DNA from: Pluralibacter gergoviae ATCC 33028 = NBRC 105706
GTDB taxonomy: Bacteria > Pseudomonadota > Gammaproteobacteria > Enterobacterales > Enterobacteriaceae
Direction of reading: 5' to 3'
NCBI RefSeq assembly: GCF_001598855.1
Contig: NZ_BCZS01000026.1
Location: 1 to 55,363, forward strand
DNA length: 55,363 bases
Positions 1 to 10,975 of this stretch are shown here, in pieces. The position numbers and the translations under genes are program-made. How positions within the stretch are numbered: position 1 is the stretch's first letter; each line of letters begins with the position of its first letter. The notes under the pieces were generated by a model. That model had not been told where the DNA came from, made no database searches, and was given only the letters and a program-made list of their open reading frames with translations.

Positions 1-2
1 TA

Positions 3-182
3 GCCGCCAGCGTTAGCCAAATCAAGCAGGCTTCACGCATGGACTTTATGAAAGCCGTTGTACTCGCGGTTCTTATCCATATCGCCGCACCGTTGGTGGT
101 GCGCTATGTGGATTCGAACTTTCCGACTCACTGCGTTAACCAGACGCACGGCGATACGGAGGGAACCGGCGGCCATCGCTGA
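3..182 (+). CDS. C-terminal part of a small membrane protein (partial, left edge)
   Basis: The reading frame is open from the left edge to a TGA at 180-182. The visible 59 residues contain a hydrophobic stretch (roughly residues 16-34, rich in V, L, I and A), followed by a polar, charged tail ending in GGHR. This suggests one transmembrane helix with a short hydrophilic C-terminus. An internal ATG at 39-41 would give a 47-residue protein, so it is unclear whether the gene starts inside or outside the window. A good intrinsic terminator follows 25 bases downstream, which supports a real gene ending here. I do not recognise the family. Confidence 0.45.
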   Translation, partial: AASVSQIKQASRMDFMKAVVLAVLIHIAAPLVVRYVDSNFPTHCVNQTHGDTEGTGGHR

Positions 183-206
183 TTAGGCTATGTTGCGCCT
201 TAGACT

Positions 207-233
207 AGCCCCGCGCTCGCGCGGGGCTTTCTT
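207..233 (+). terminator. Intrinsic terminator
   Basis: A perfect 9-bp stem (AGCCCCGCG at 207-215, CGCGGGGCT at 220-228) with a CTCG loop is followed by TTTCTT. It lies just after the partial membrane-protein gene and before the convergent DUF1348 gene. Confidence 0.85.
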
Positions 234-240
234 ACCGCTT

Positions 241-711
241 TTACAGACCGAGCATACTCAGCCCCGGATGGTCATCCGGGCGGCGGCCCTGCGGCCAGTG
301 GAACATGCGCTCACTTTCGGCAATCGGCAGATCGTTGATACAGGCGAAGCGGCGGCTCATCAGGCCGTTCTCGTCAAACTCCCAGTTCTCATTGCCGTAT
401 GAGCGGAACCAGTTCCCGCTGTCGTCGCGCCACTCGTAGGCGAAACGTACGGCAATGCGATTATCGCTGAAGGCCCACAGCTCTTTGATCAGGCGATACT
501 CCAGCTCTCTGGCCCATTTGCGCTGCAGAAAGGCCACGATCTGCTCGCGGCCGTCAACAAATTCGCTGCGGTTGCGCCACTGGCTGTCCGGGGTATAGGC
601 CAGCGAAACCTTCTGCGGGTCGCGGCTGTTCCAGCCGTCCTCGGCAGCGCGGACCTTCTGTTCAGCGGTTTCGCGGGTAAATGGCGGCAACGGCGGGCGC
701 TGTTCTGTCAT
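241..711 (-). CDS. DUF1348 (SnoaL/NTF2-like fold) protein
   Basis: A 156-residue soluble protein, rich in Trp and Arg, with the DUF1348 pattern: an N-terminal helix ([17 protein letters not shown]), then [13 protein letters not shown], a central [10 protein letters not shown] segment, and [19 protein letters not shown] near the middle. The family adopts the small alpha/beta-barrel NTF2-like fold and is widespread in bacteria and fungi. Its biochemical role is not established, so none is assigned. The ATG at 709-711 is preceded on the minus strand by GGAGAA at a suitable distance. It reads toward the preceding terminator and lies downstream of, and in the same direction as, the DHA2 efflux gene. 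Confidence 0.8.
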   Translation of the reverse strand: MTEQRPPLPPFTRETAEQKVRAAEDGWNSRDPQKVSLAYTPDSQWRNRSEFVDGREQIVAFLQRKWARELEYRLIKELWAFSDNRIAVRFAYEWRDDSGNWFRSYGNENWEFDENGLMSRRFACINDLPIAESERMFHWPQGRRPDDHPGLSMLGL

Positions 712-722
712 GATGTTCTCCG

Positions 723-770
723 AAAAAGGGCGTTACTTCATCCTGGCACAGCCGCCAATAAACGTAACGC
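723..770 (-). terminator. Possible terminator of the DHA2 efflux gene
   Basis: A 7-bp stem (GCGTTAC at 730-736, GTAACGC at 764-770) with a long loop is followed on the minus strand by CCTTTTT. The long loop makes this a weak call. It lies between the efflux gene and the DUF1348 gene. Confidence 0.35.
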
Positions 771-775
771 GCTAA

Positions 776-2331
<1,556 letters not shown>

Positions 2332-2370
2332 TTGTAGGAACCAGGGTTCAGGTCAAGGGACGGTCAGCCA

Positions 2371-3033
2371 ATGACAGCACTGAGTGACAAAGAAAAATCT
2401 GATAAACCGCGCCGCCCCGGGCGTCCGCGCGGTAAGAAACCGGACACCGCCAGCCGCGAGCAGCTGATGGATATCGCCCTGGCGCTGTTTGCCCGCGAGG
2501 GCATCGCCCGGGTCTCCCTCAACGCTATCGCCCGCGAGGCCGGGGTGACGCCGGCGATGCTCCACTACTACTTCAGCTCCCGGGACGCGCTGGTTGAGCA
2601 GCTGCTGGAGGAGCGCTTTATGCCCCTGCGCGAGCGCATCGGCGCCATTTTCCTGCAGCATCCCGACGATCCGGTGAATGCCTTTACGCAGATGGTGCGC
2701 GTGCTGGCCGAACTTGCGGAGAGCAACGCGTGGTTCGCACCGCTGTGGATGCAGGAGATGTCGGGCGGCGTGCCGGTGCTGCGCCAGAAGATGGCCGAAC
2801 GCACCGGCGAGGAGAGCTACCGCCTGATGCTGGCGAGGATCGCCGACTGGCAGGCGGCGGGCAGGCTCAACCCCGACCTGACGCCGGCGCTGCTGTTTCC
2901 CTCGCTGATAAGCCTGGTGCTGGTGCCCTTCGCCCGCGCGCTTAACGACGAGCGCATCCGCAGCATTCCCACAGAACAGATAGTCAGCCACGCGCTGGCG
3001 ATGATCGGCCAGGGCCTGCGCGCCGGGCGCTAA
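2371..3033 (+). CDS. TetR/AcrR-family transcriptional repressor
   Basis: A 220-residue regulator. A basic N-terminal arm (RRPGRPRGKK, about residues 14-23) precedes the TetR helix-turn-helix: ALALFAREGIARVSLNAIAREAGVTPAMLHYYFSSRDAL (about residues 35-73, read as two adjoining parts ending in the typical HYYF). The rest is the variable ligand-binding domain. It is divergent from the DHA2 efflux gene, the classical arrangement for a drug-responsive repressor of a pump. Its stop codon overlaps the stop of the convergent GNAT gene by 4 bases. Confidence 0.87.
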   Translation: MTALSDKEKSDKPRRPGRPRGKKPDTASREQLMDIALALFAREGIARVSLNAIAREAGVTPAMLHYYFSSRDALVEQLLEERFMPLRERIGAIFLQHPDDPVNAFTQMVRVLAELAESNAWFAPLWMQEMSGGVPVLRQKMAERTGEESYRLMLARIADWQAAGRLNPDLTPALLFPSLISLVLVPFARALNDERIRSIPTEQIVSHALAMIGQGLRAGR

Positions 3034-3452
3034 TCGGCCAGCCGCTTCGTCAGATAGTGGCGCTGCATACCGGGATAGGGAAAATCCTCAAGGGTGGTCT
3101 TCAGGGTAAAGCCGCACTTCTGGTAAAACGGCAGCGCCTGGAAGCTGATGGTATCCACCAGCATCTGACGGCAGCCCCAGGCGCGGACCTGTACTTCAGC
3201 GCGGCGGATAATCTCGCTACCGAGCCCCTGCCCCCGCGCGGCGTCGCTCACCCACAGGTAGTCGATGCTGAGCCAGTCCCCTTTACGCTTGCCGATAAGC
3301 CCGCCGAGCATGCGGCCGGCGTCGTCGCGGGCGTAAACGCCGAGGCTGTACCAGTCCCGCGCATCAACAAACTGGCGGTTGTAGGCGCGCAGCCCGGCCC
3401 AGAGTTCCTCCTGGTCTTCAGAGGTAATCACATCCGTAACGTCAATTCTCAT
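3030..3452 (-). CDS. GNAT-family N-acetyltransferase
   Basis: A 140-residue acetyl-CoA-dependent acyltransferase. The central [19 protein letters not shown] segment is the GNAT motif A with the acyl-CoA pyrophosphate-binding RGQGLG loop. [12 protein letters not shown] near the C-terminus is the typical motif B. The start at 3450-3452 (MRIDVTDV) is chosen because GAGGAAG precedes it on the minus strand; a longer frame back to 3494 lacks such a site. It is convergent with tetR. The acceptor substrate is unknown. Confidence 0.8.
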   Translation of the reverse strand: MRIDVTDVITSEDQEELWAGLRAYNRQFVDARDWYSLGVYARDDAGRMLGGLIGKRKGDWLSIDYLWVSDAARGQGLGSEIIRRAEVQVRAWGCRQMLVDTISFQALPFYQKCGFTLKTTLEDFPYPGMQRHYLTKRLAD

Positions 3453-3616
3453 GCCGCTTCCTCGTTGTCGCCCATCGCCAGCGATTGGTTTCATTATTGT
3501 TAATACTTAGTTACCAAAGTTTCTTCCCTTCTGCCAGCCAAAGTGATTACGGTCACATATTACCCAGCACGAACGCTTTAAAACTACTTCTCTTAAGCAA
3601 GGCACAAGGACGCATA

Positions 3617-4933
3617 ATGGACTCACAACCGATAACCGCCGCGCCGAAGCAGAGCGGCGCAAGAACCATTTTTAACGTTACCAGCGGCAACTTCCTGGAG
3701 ATGTACGACTTTATGGTGTTCGGCTACTACGCCAGCGCCATCGCCAAAACCTTTTTCCCCGGCGATAACCCGTTTGCCTCCCTGATGCTGACGCTGATGA
3801 CCTTCGGCGCCGGTTTTCTGATGCGGCCACTGGGCGCTATCGTGCTCGGGGCCTATGTCGATCACCACGGCCGCCGCAAAGGGCTACTGCTGACCCTGAC
3901 TCTGATGGCAATTGGCACATTAACTATTGCCTGCGTGCCGGGCTACGCCACGCTGGGCGTCGCCGCGCCGATACTTATTCTCCTCGGTCGCCTGCTGCAG
4001 GGCTTCTCTGCCGGAGTGGAACTGGGCGGGGTCTCGGTCTACCTCTCTGAGGTGGCGCCGAAAAACCGTAAAGGCTTTTACGTCAGCTGGCAGTCCGGCA
4101 GCCAGCAGATCGCCGTGGTGTTCGCCGCCCTGCTCGGTCTGCTGCTTAACCACCTGCTGGAAAAAGATCAGGTCACCGAGTGGGGCTGGCGCATTCCGTT
4201 TATCGTGGGCTGTATGATTGTGCCGTTTCTGTTCTGGATCAGAACGATGCTGTCGGAAACCGAGGCTTTCAGCCAGCGTAAGCAGCATCCGTCGATGAAG
4301 ACTATCGTCCGCTCGGTGGGGCAAAACTGGCCGCTGATCCTGGCGGGCATGCTGATGGTGGTCACCACCACGGTGATGTTCTACGCCATCACCGCCTTCA
4401 CGCCGACGTTTGGCAAAACCGTACTGGGGATGAGCGATAAGGCGAGCTTTCTGGTGACGCTGTGCGTCGGGCTGTCGAACCTTATCTGGCTGCCGCTGAT
4501 GGGCGCCCTGTCGGATCGCGTTGGCCGCCGCCCGCTGCTGCTGATTTTTACCGTACTGGCGCTGTTTACCGCCTGGCCGGTGCTGCACTGGCTGGTGACC
4601 CACCCCGGCTTCGCCCATCTGCTGGAGGCGGAGCTGTGGCTGTCGTTCCTCTACGGCAGCTACAACGGCGCGATGGTGGTCTACCTGACGGAGGTGATGC
4701 CTGCGGAGGTGCGCGCCACCGGCTTCTCGCTGGCCTACAGCCTGGCGACCGCGCTGTTCGGCGGCTTTACGCCGGCAATCTCTAGCTACCTGATCCACGC
4801 TACGGGCGATAAGGCAATGGCCGGGGCGTGGATCACCTTCGCCGCGCTGTGCGGGCTTATCGGGACTCTGGCAATTAAGCCATTGATGAAGCAATATCAC
4901 ACCCGCCATACGCCAGAGGGATTGAAGGCATAG
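3617..4933 (+). CDS. MHS-family tri/dicarboxylate:H+ symporter (citrate or tricarballylate type)
   Basis: A 438-residue, 12-TM major facilitator of the metabolite:H+ symporter (MHS) family. The N-terminal [19 protein letters not shown] and the following [12 protein letters not shown] and [16 protein letters not shown] segments match the citrate/tricarballylate symporter group (CitA/CitH, TcuC). The likely role is uptake of citrate or a related acid across the inner membrane. ATG at 3617 is chosen over the upstream in-frame ATG because AAGGA lies six bases before it and because the MHS family starts just ahead of this motif. No catabolic partner gene adjoins it, so the substrate is uncertain. 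Confidence 0.8.
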   Translation: MDSQPITAAPKQSGARTIFNVTSGNFLEMYDFMVFGYYASAIAKTFFPGDNPFASLMLTLMTFGAGFLMRPLGAIVLGAYVDHHGRRKGLLLTLTLMAIGTLTIACVPGYATLGVAAPILILLGRLLQGFSAGVELGGVSVYLSEVAPKNRKGFYVSWQSGSQQIAVVFAALLGLLLNHLLEKDQVTEWGWRIPFIVGCMIVPFLFWIRTMLSETEAFSQRKQHPSMKTIVRSVGQNWPLILAGMLMVVTTTVMFYAITAFTPTFGKTVLGMSDKASFLVTLCVGLSNLIWLPLMGALSDRVGRRPLLLIFTVLALFTAWPVLHWLVTHPGFAHLLEAELWLSFLYGSYNGAMVVYLTEVMPAEVRATGFSLAYSLATALFGGFTPAISSYLIHATGDKAMAGAWITFAALCGLIGTLAIKPLMKQYHTRHTPEGLKA

Positions 4934-5621
4934 GATAAATAAAGGGATAACCTTACGATGAACAACGCCAGTTGGATGCAAAGGAGTCCGCTTCAGCTGG
5001 CGTCTCGTTATCAATAAAGCCACAGAAATAAACCGTGCCGGACTACACTCATCAAAAGAAATAAACCAGAATGAATCATTGTCATAAAAAAATATCGTTT
5101 AGCCACTCTATTTCAGGAAGAAGAAAACTTCCTAAGAAAAAGCCCTAAAAAAACACATACCACAGAGTAAAAATAGATTAAAAGAAATCAGGTTATATTT
5201 ACTTAAAACCAGAGACGATTTGTAACACTTAATTCTCGCAACGTTATACACGCCTCATGCTGGAACATATAAGTTCATAAATCCTCTATAAAATTAATAA
5301 ATACATTTAATTCAAATAATTACATTAAACTAACAAACATAAAAGTAAAAAATTTTTTACGTTGGGAGCGCTGCGAAAAAAACATTACACTGTATCATCT
5401 CTATTTAATCCTAGATCACAATTGACAGTTACCGCTACGCGTGTACCATCATTTACCGAACCTCATTTTTGATAAATAAGTTCACTGGGGCAAAAAAACA
5501 TTAATAAAAGTCTTATATATTTTTTCACTCCTCAGGCATAAATCGTCTCACCTTATCAGGAGATCAGATTATTTCGGCATAAGGACGATAACCGTAGCAT
5601 CTAAAAACTAAAGGATTGAAA
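4934..5621. other. AT-rich intergenic region, no convincing gene
   Basis: About 690 bases without a coding frame, strikingly AT-rich compared with the flanking GC-rich genes. It holds a weak hairpin with stem ACGCCAG (4965-4971)/CTGGCGT (4997-5003), without a T tract, which may end the symporter transcript. It also holds a candidate promoter for the downstream cluster, listed separately. The base composition suggests horizontally acquired DNA. Confidence 0.6.
5422..5449 (+). promoter_or_regulatory. Candidate sigma-70 promoter of the AEC cluster
   Basis: A perfect -35 TTGACA (5422-5427) is followed after 16 bases by TACCAT (5444-5449). It lies about 170 bases upstream of the frameshifted gene at 5622 and is the best promoter-like match in this AT-rich stretch. 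Confidence 0.4.
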
Positions 5622-5965
5622 ATGTCAGCAACCGACTGGTTAAAGCAGCTCTCTGAGCTGGATAGCTCTATAAATCAACATACTGTCAGTAAAGCAAAAG
5701 CCATCGCGTCATCGTTTATCCAGATAACGAGTAAATTGAATAATGGCTGCGGATATCATATTTTGGACAATTTCCCGTTGACATAAAGTTGCCTTCACAA
5801 CCCGACAATGGATTAAGGCCTTATCCAAAAGACTATATCAGTGGGCATGTTTTAACAGGCGTCACCGGCACCTTGGGTTATAACGTATTCTCTGATAAGC
5901 AGGAGAGGCAGGGGTCTCTGGTCCATGAAATTACACCAACAACAGGCAACGAGAATGACAGATGA
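5622..5965 (+). pseudogene. Frameshifted small gene of unknown function upstream of the AEC transporter
   Basis: ATG at 5622 with AAAGG upstream opens a 54-codon frame (MSATDWLKQLSELDSS...) ending in TAA at 5784-5786. Around 5771-5780 (TTTCCCGTTGA) the reading can continue in another frame: DNFP joins VDIKLPSQPDNGLRPYPKD and runs to TGA at 5963-5965. That stop overlaps the ATG of the AEC gene by four bases (ATGA). Joined, the product is about 114 residues and soluble. The total length is 3n+2, so a single-base deletion in a C/T run explains the break. I do not recognise the family. The coupled overlap with the transporter suggests it was once an operon partner. Confidence 0.6.
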
Positions 5966-6843
5966 ATGAATTAGCCATCAAAGTAGGAACCCTTTTTTTC
6001 ATATCATGCCTCGGCTTTATCTACGGATTGATCACTAAAAGTAACAGTAAAGATATAGCCAACTTACTGATTTATGTTATTTCTCCAGTGGTGGTTGTTA
6101 TCAGCATAGTGCAATCACCCAGTACGCTTAGCTATTTCTATTTCAGTATTGGGGCCTTTATTTTTTGTTCGGCGTTATGTCTTTTAGGCTATCTCCTCTC
6201 AGGACTCATATGGAAAGATAAGGTCAGAAATCTTTTCGCCTTCACTGCTGGCACCGGTAACACGGGCTATTTTGCACTGCCGATTGTGTTAAGTATGTTT
6301 AATGAATCCCAGATCGCCATTGCTATTTTTATTATTATTGGTGTAAATCTATATGAGTTCAGCGTAGGTTATTTTATTCTTGAGAAAGGAAATGCCAGAG
6401 CGGTTGATGTTTGCAAAAAAACCTTAAAGCTACCCGTTCTGTACGCTGCTCTACTAGGTTTCCTGATTAAATACCTCGGAATAGGCGTAAATGAGAACAT
6501 CCTTGGCATCTTGTCTAATTTTAAAGGCGCATATTCGGTATTAGGTATGTTATTGATAGGTATCGTATTATCCAGGAACCCCAAATCAACACCGGACTTG
6601 AAATTTTTATCCGTCTCTCTGGGCTGGAAGCATATCCTGGTGCCTGCCATTGCCACCATTTTTACTTTTTTACCCGGCGAGCAATTTGACGTCATTTTTC
6701 TGATGGCATTATCTCCTTTAGCGGGTAATACGGTTGTTTTTAGCAGCAACTCAGGTTTACACCCAGAGAAGGCCGCGACGGCCGTGTTAGTGAGTTCACT
6801 GTTAGCCATTTTCCTGATCCCATTTTGTCTACACCTGCTGTGA
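5962..6843 (+). CDS. AEC-family (auxin efflux carrier type) transporter
   Basis: A 293-residue inner-membrane protein with about ten hydrophobic segments and the AEC landmarks: an N-terminal LIYVISPVVVVISI segment and AGTGNTGYFALPI in the middle (family T-x-N-x-G-F-x-x-P-like motif), with the C-terminal half repeating the fold. Bacterial AEC proteins carry organic acids such as malonate or malate. Here the substrate may be related to the D-aminoacylase remnant downstream, for example an N-acyl amino acid product. The start overlaps the preceding gene's stop (ATGA), so translation is probably coupled. The codons are far more AT-rich than in neighbouring genes, pointing to horizontal origin. 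Confidence 0.82.
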   Translation: MNELAIKVGTLFFISCLGFIYGLITKSNSKDIANLLIYVISPVVVVISIVQSPSTLSYFYFSIGAFIFCSALCLLGYLLSGLIWKDKVRNLFAFTAGTGNTGYFALPIVLSMFNESQIAIAIFIIIGVNLYEFSVGYFILEKGNARAVDVCKKTLKLPVLYAALLGFLIKYLGIGVNENILGILSNFKGAYSVLGMLLIGIVLSRNPKSTPDLKFLSVSLGWKHILVPAIATIFTFLPGEQFDVIFLMALSPLAGNTVVFSSNSGLHPEKAATAVLVSSLLAIFLIPFCLHLL

Positions 6844-6949
6844 ATCCGCGCGGATTTTCCCCAAAGACTGCTACGGAGTCAGGACATCATTCCCGGTAAC
6901 CCTGAGGGCTGCTCAAATGGCGCTAACTGTGGCGGTAAAAGCGTCGCCT

Positions 6950-7170
6950 GCCCTCGGCATACCTTCCTCACCTGGCACCTGGCGCTCAGCGTCCGGTAAT
7001 CAGCAGCGGCTTCATCCGCGAAGGCTATTTTGCCGATGTGGTTGTCTTTGATGCCGCCACGATTGCCGAGGTGGCGACGTATCAAGAAGTCCGGCGGGAT
7101 ACACGCGGTCTTCATCAACGGCGTGCTGACTTACCGGAATAATGAGATGGCCGGCCGGTGCCGCGCGCAA
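6950..7170 (+). pseudogene. Remnant of a D-aminoacylase-type amidohydrolase (C-terminal piece)
   Basis: Only the C-terminal end of an N-acyl-D-amino-acid deacylase is recognisable, split over two frames. One frame gives SSGFIREGYFADVVVFDAAT (about 6999-7058), the conserved stretch before the last beta strand of this family. A second frame gives GGIHAVFINGVLTYRNNEM (about 7091-7150), its usual C-terminal continuation (G-I-x-x-V-x-V-N-G). The catalytic barrel is absent, and the sequence between 6844 and about 6950 is not recognisable. This is a decayed gene that once followed the AEC transporter. The remainder to 7274 contains nothing else supportable. Confidence 0.7.
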
Positions 7171-7274
7171 ATTGAGGTAGCGGTCATAAGCTTCACTTTT
7201 ATCACTGCGCGACGGCCATCTGACTGCCTTATGCTATCCTCTTTGCTCAACAATAATGGGTTATCGAGGGAAAG

Positions 7275-8195
7275 ATGGGTTCCACCAGAAAAGGGATGCT
7301 GAATGTCCTGATCGCCGCCGTGCTGTGGGGCAGTTCCGGCGTTTGCGCGCAGTACATCATGGCGCAGAGCCAGATGTCATCGCCGCTGCTGACCATGGTG
7401 CGGCTGCTGTTCGCCGGACTGATCCTGCTGATGCTGGCCTTTGTGCACGGCGATAATATTTTCCGCATACTGAAGCATCGCCGGGACGCGCTGAGCCTGC
7501 TGCTGTTTTCGCTGGCCGGGGCGCTTACCGTACAGCTGACCTTCCTGCAGACCATCGAAAAATCCAACGCCGCCACGGCGACCGTACTGCAATTTCTGTC
7601 GCCGACCATCATCGTGGCCTGGTTTGCGCTGGCGCGCAAAGCGCGGCCCGGCTGGCCGGTCATCGCCGCCATCGCCACCTCGCTGTTCGGCACCTTTCTG
7701 CTGGTAACCCACGGCGATCCGACCTCGCTATCCATCTCGCCGGCGGCGCTGCTGTGGGGCATTGCCTCGGCGTTTGCGGCGGCGTTTTATACCACTTATC
7801 CCTCCACGCTCATCGCCCGCTACGGCACGCTGGTGATTGTCGGCTGGAGTATGCTGATCGGCGGCGCTTTCCTGCTGCCGCTGTACGCCGGGCAGGCAAA
7901 AAGCATCGCCATCAGCGGCGGCGTGCTGCTGGCATTTTTCTACCTGGTGGTGATCGGCACCGCGCTCACCTTCAGCCTTTACCTGAAGGGCGCGCAGATG
8001 ATTGGCGGCCCGAAGGCCAGCATTCTCAGCTGCGCGGAGCCGCTGAGCAGCGCCCTGCTGTCGGTGCTGCTGCTCGGCGTCAGCTTTGCGCTGCCGGACT
8101 GGCTGGGGACGCTGCTGATCCTCTCCTCGGTGGTGCTGATTTCTCTGGATTCGCGGCGGCAGGCGCGGGTACGTAAAACGCCTCTCAACGTCTGA
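7275..8195 (+). CDS. EamA-domain (DMT superfamily) exporter
   Basis: A 306-residue, ten-TM drug/metabolite transporter made of two EamA repeats of about 140 residues. [16 protein letters not shown] at the N-terminus and [16 protein letters not shown] in the first repeat are typical, as is the second-repeat ending [17 protein letters not shown]. Members export amino acids, metabolites or drugs; the substrate here is unknown. The start is supported by GAGGGAAAG directly before ATG. It is convergent with phnV, whose stop adjoins it with no space, so the two transcripts must overlap. Confidence 0.85.
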   Translation: MGSTRKGMLNVLIAAVLWGSSGVCAQYIMAQSQMSSPLLTMVRLLFAGLILLMLAFVHGDNIFRILKHRRDALSLLLFSLAGALTVQLTFLQTIEKSNAATATVLQFLSPTIIVAWFALARKARPGWPVIAAIATSLFGTFLLVTHGDPTSLSISPAALLWGIASAFAAAFYTTYPSTLIARYGTLVIVGWSMLIGGAFLLPLYAGQAKSIAISGGVLLAFFYLVVIGTALTFSLYLKGAQMIGGPKASILSCAEPLSSALLSVLLLGVSFALPDWLGTLLILSSVVLISLDSRRQARVRKTPLNV

Positions 8196-8993
8196 TTATC
8201 GCTGCGATAAACGGCGCGCCATTTTTTCCAGCGCAATCATCAGCAGCAGCGTTAACGCCACCAGCACGAGGGTCATCGCCGAACCGTCGGCGATATTGCC
8301 CCGATCGGTGAGGCTGAAAATCGCCACCGGCAGCGTCGTCCATCCCGGAGGATAGATCATTATCGTTGCCCCCAGCTCCCCCATCGACAGCGACAGGCTG
8401 AGCGCGAGGGCGGCGAGGAGCCACGGCATCAGCATCGGCAGGGTGACGTGCCATAGCCTGAATCCCGGGGATGCCCCCAGACTTGAAGCCACGTTCTCAA
8501 TATCCGGCGAAATACGTCCGAGGCCGGTGGCCACGCTGCTGAACGTAAATGCAGAGATCAGAATAAAGTGGACGACCAGCACGATGGCAAAGGTGCCGTT
8601 CATTTGCAGCGGTCCCTGGCTGAAGGCCACCAGCACCCCGAGCCCTACGGACACGGATGGGATCGCGCTCGGCAGATAAAACAGCAGGCCCAGCGCTTTC
8701 TGCACTCTGGCGGTGGCGCCCCGCAGCGCAAGCGCCGCCCATACGCCGCACAGCAGGGCAAGCAGGCTGGCGCAAAATCCCACGACCAGGCTGGCGAACA
8801 GCGCGTCCCAGGCCGCGCCGCGAAAGGCATTCACAATATGGATCAGGGTAAAGCCCGTCGGCAGCGTGCCGCTCCACTGTTTCGTCAGGCCGGAAAGTAA
8901 AATCACCGCCAGCGGCAGCAGGAAAAACAGACTGCCGAGGACTATCGCCAGTCCGCCGAGGACCGCGTGCGCCTTACGTGACCAAATCAGCAT
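8196..8993 (-). CDS. phnV: 2-aminoethylphosphonate ABC transporter permease PhnV
   Basis: A 265-residue inner-membrane permease with about six TM segments and the binding-protein-dependent transport EAA loop (ENVASSLGASPGFRLWHVTLP, around residues 170-190). It forms the channel for 2-aminoethylphosphonate together with PhnU. The start at 8991-8993 (MLIWSRKA) is chosen because AAGGAG lies at the right distance and the length matches the family; the longer frame runs into phnU coding sequence. It overlaps the end of phnU by 7 bases, indicating translational coupling as the last gene of phnSTUV. Confidence 0.9.
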   Translation of the reverse strand: MLIWSRKAHAVLGGLAIVLGSLFFLLPLAVILLSGLTKQWSGTLPTGFTLIHIVNAFRGAAWDALFASLVVGFCASLLALLCGVWAALALRGATARVQKALGLLFYLPSAIPSVSVGLGVLVAFSQGPLQMNGTFAIVLVVHFILISAFTFSSVATGLGRISPDIENVASSLGASPGFRLWHVTLPMLMPWLLAALALSLSLSMGELGATIMIYPPGWTTLPVAIFSLTDRGNIADGSAMTLVLVALTLLLMIALEKMARRLSQR

Positions 8994-9862
8994 GATGCTC
9001 TCCTTATGACCGCGCGCGCCCCGGCGGCGCGGTAGAGTACAAAGAGTCCCAGCGAGAGAAGAATATTGATAAAGGCAACCATACAGGCAACGCCGTAGTC
9101 GGATTCCAGAATCGCTTTGCTGTAGACCATCAGGGGCAGCGTATTGACGCCTTTGGCGCCAATAAACAGCACAATGCCAAATTCGTTGGTGGTCAGCAGG
9201 AGGCAAAGGCTGCCGCCCGCCAGCAGCGCCGGTAGAGCCGCAGGGAAAATCACCTGAGTGAGGACCCGCCAGGGCGCGGCGCCCAGTATACTGGCCGCCT
9301 CAAGCTGGCTTTTATCTATCTGCCGCAGCCCGGCCATCAGCGGGCGCATAATCAGCGGCGTAAACACGGTGATTTCCGCCAGGATCACGCCCCATACCGA
9401 GTAGAGGAAGTCCACCGGCGGCAGCGCCAGATGGAACAGGGACATCATCGCGCCGTTGAGTATGCCGGCAGAGCCGTAGATAAAGGTGAACGCCAGCGAA
9501 ATCAGAAACGTCGGCAGCGCAATAAAGGTATCAATAATGCGGGCTATTAACTGGCTGCCGGGAAAGGGAATAAAGACCAGGATCACCGACATTACGCTGC
9601 CCAGCAGCAGGCAGCCGGCCGTGCCGAAGAGCGCAATCTGCAGAGTGTTGTACAGCGCGCCGATAAACCGCCGCGAATTCACTACCTGCCAGAACGTCTC
9701 CAGGCCGTAGCCCGCCCCGTTTCCCTGAAACGCCTGCTCAACGATCAGCAGCAGGGGATAAAAAAAGAGCGTTGCCATCACCAGCAGCGGCAACGCCAGC
9801 CACAGCCAGACGGCGTGACCCTGCCCGGCCGCACGCCGGACCAATCTGAGCGCTATTTCCAT
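8987..9862 (-). CDS. phnU: 2-aminoethylphosphonate ABC transporter permease PhnU
   Basis: A 291-residue permease. After a short N-terminus come about six hydrophobic helices and the EAA-loop segment LEAASILGAAPWRVLTQVIFP in the second half, which docks onto the PhnT ATPase. The start at 9860-9862 (MEIALRLVRR) follows the phnT stop by a single base, with GAGGTG inside the phnT end as ribosome site. The arrangement phnS-T-U-V is that of the Salmonella 2-aminoethylphosphonate importer. Confidence 0.9.
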   Translation of the reverse strand: MEIALRLVRRAAGQGHAVWLWLALPLLVMATLFFYPLLLIVEQAFQGNGAGYGLETFWQVVNSRRFIGALYNTLQIALFGTAGCLLLGSVMSVILVFIPFPGSQLIARIIDTFIALPTFLISLAFTFIYGSAGILNGAMMSLFHLALPPVDFLYSVWGVILAEITVFTPLIMRPLMAGLRQIDKSQLEAASILGAAPWRVLTQVIFPAALPALLAGGSLCLLLTTNEFGIVLFIGAKGVNTLPLMVYSKAILESDYGVACMVAFINILLSLGLFVLYRAAGARAVIRRASC

Positions 9863-9863
9863 C

Positions 9864-10970
9864 TCACACCTCAAGCAGCACGCTGTCTTCGGGTTCAAAC
9901 CAGAGCGCCAGCGGTTCGCCCGGCTGCGGCGCCGGGTTAATATGCGTCAGCACAATTCTGACCGCTTCCCCGGCCACATCGCACAGCAGGTGCGTCAGAT
10001 CGCCCTGCCAGTAAACCGACGTCAGCGTGGCCTTCAGGCAGTTACTGCGGGCCGAGCGCGGCGCCAGGCTGAAGTGCTGCGGACGGATGCACAGCAGTTT
10101 ATTGTGGCCGTGATGGATGGCGGGACTCCAGGCCGATATCACCTGCCCCGCGCAGCTGATATCGACCATGCCCGGCGTGGTATGCGTTCCCAGGGCCGTG
10201 GCGGAAAGAATGTTGGCGCGGCCAAGAAATTCAGCGCTGAAGCGGTTTGGCGGGCGATGATAGAGATTGCGGGTTTCGCCGTGGGCGATCATCGACCCGT
10301 CTTTCATGATGCCGATTTTATCCGCCAGGGTCAGGGCTTCCGTCTGGTCGTGCGTCACGTACAGAATGGTGAGATCCGGCAGTTCGCGGTGCAGGCGGGC
10401 GATCTCCTCAACCATGGCGTAGCGGATCTGCGCATCCAGCGCAGAGAGCGGCTCATCCAGCAGCAGCACCTGGGGACGCACCGCAATGGCCCGGGCAATC
10501 GCCACGCGCTGCTGCTGGCCGCCGGAGAGCTGATGCGGGTAGCGGGTGGCAAAATCAGACATACCGACAATCTTCAGCGCCTCGCGCACGCGATCCGCTA
10601 TCAGCGGTTTCGGCTGCTTCTGCGCCCGCAGGCCAAAGGCTACGTTATCCTCGACCTTCATATGCGGAAACAGGGCATAGTTCTGCACCACCATCCCCAA
10701 TCCGCGCTTATAGGGAGCAAGCCCGGTCACATCCTTATCGCCGATAAGAATGCGCCCTCCGGCAGGCTGGACAAACCCGGCAATCGCGCGCAGCACCGTG
10801 GTTTTCCCCGAGCCCGATGGCCCGATCAGCGCCAGCACTTCTCCCGGCTCGATGGTGAGTGACAGCGGCTTAAGCACCGTATTGCCGTGATAGGCGACGC
10901 GCAGGGCATCCAGGGTAATTCCCGACGCCGCCGCCGCGGCCCGGACAGACGTTTTACTTTTCATCAGCAT
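9864..10970 (-). CDS. phnT: 2-aminoethylphosphonate ABC transporter ATP-binding protein PhnT
   Basis: A 368-residue ATPase that energises import through PhnU/PhnV. Visible motifs: Walker A GPSGSGKTT (about residues 50-58), Q-loop VVQNYALFPH, ABC signature LSGGQQQR, Walker B VLLLDEP followed by the D-loop SALD, and the switch His in YVTHDQTEAL. A C-terminal beta-rich domain (TOBE-like, from about residue 280) follows, as in spermidine/iron-type ATPases. Two starts are possible, ATG at 10968-10970 or the ATG six bases later (MKSKTS); the first is used. It lies five bases after phnS. Confidence 0.92.
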   Translation of the reverse strand: MLMKSKTSVRAAAAASGITLDALRVAYHGNTVLKPLSLTIEPGEVLALIGPSGSGKTTVLRAIAGFVQPAGGRILIGDKDVTGLAPYKRGLGMVVQNYALFPHMKVEDNVAFGLRAQKQPKPLIADRVREALKIVGMSDFATRYPHQLSGGQQQRVAIARAIAVRPQVLLLDEPLSALDAQIRYAMVEEIARLHRELPDLTILYVTHDQTEALTLADKIGIMKDGSMIAHGETRNLYHRPPNRFSAEFLGRANILSATALGTHTTPGMVDISCAGQVISAWSPAIHHGHNKLLCIRPQHFSLAPRSARSNCLKATLTSVYWQGDLTHLLCDVAGEAVRIVLTHINPAPQPGEPLALWFEPEDSVLLEV

Positions 10971-10975
10971 AGCGG

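Noticed and set aside
6879-7118. 79-codon minus-strand frame after the AEC gene.
   Set aside because: It is antisense to the D-aminoacylase remnant and has no features of its own.
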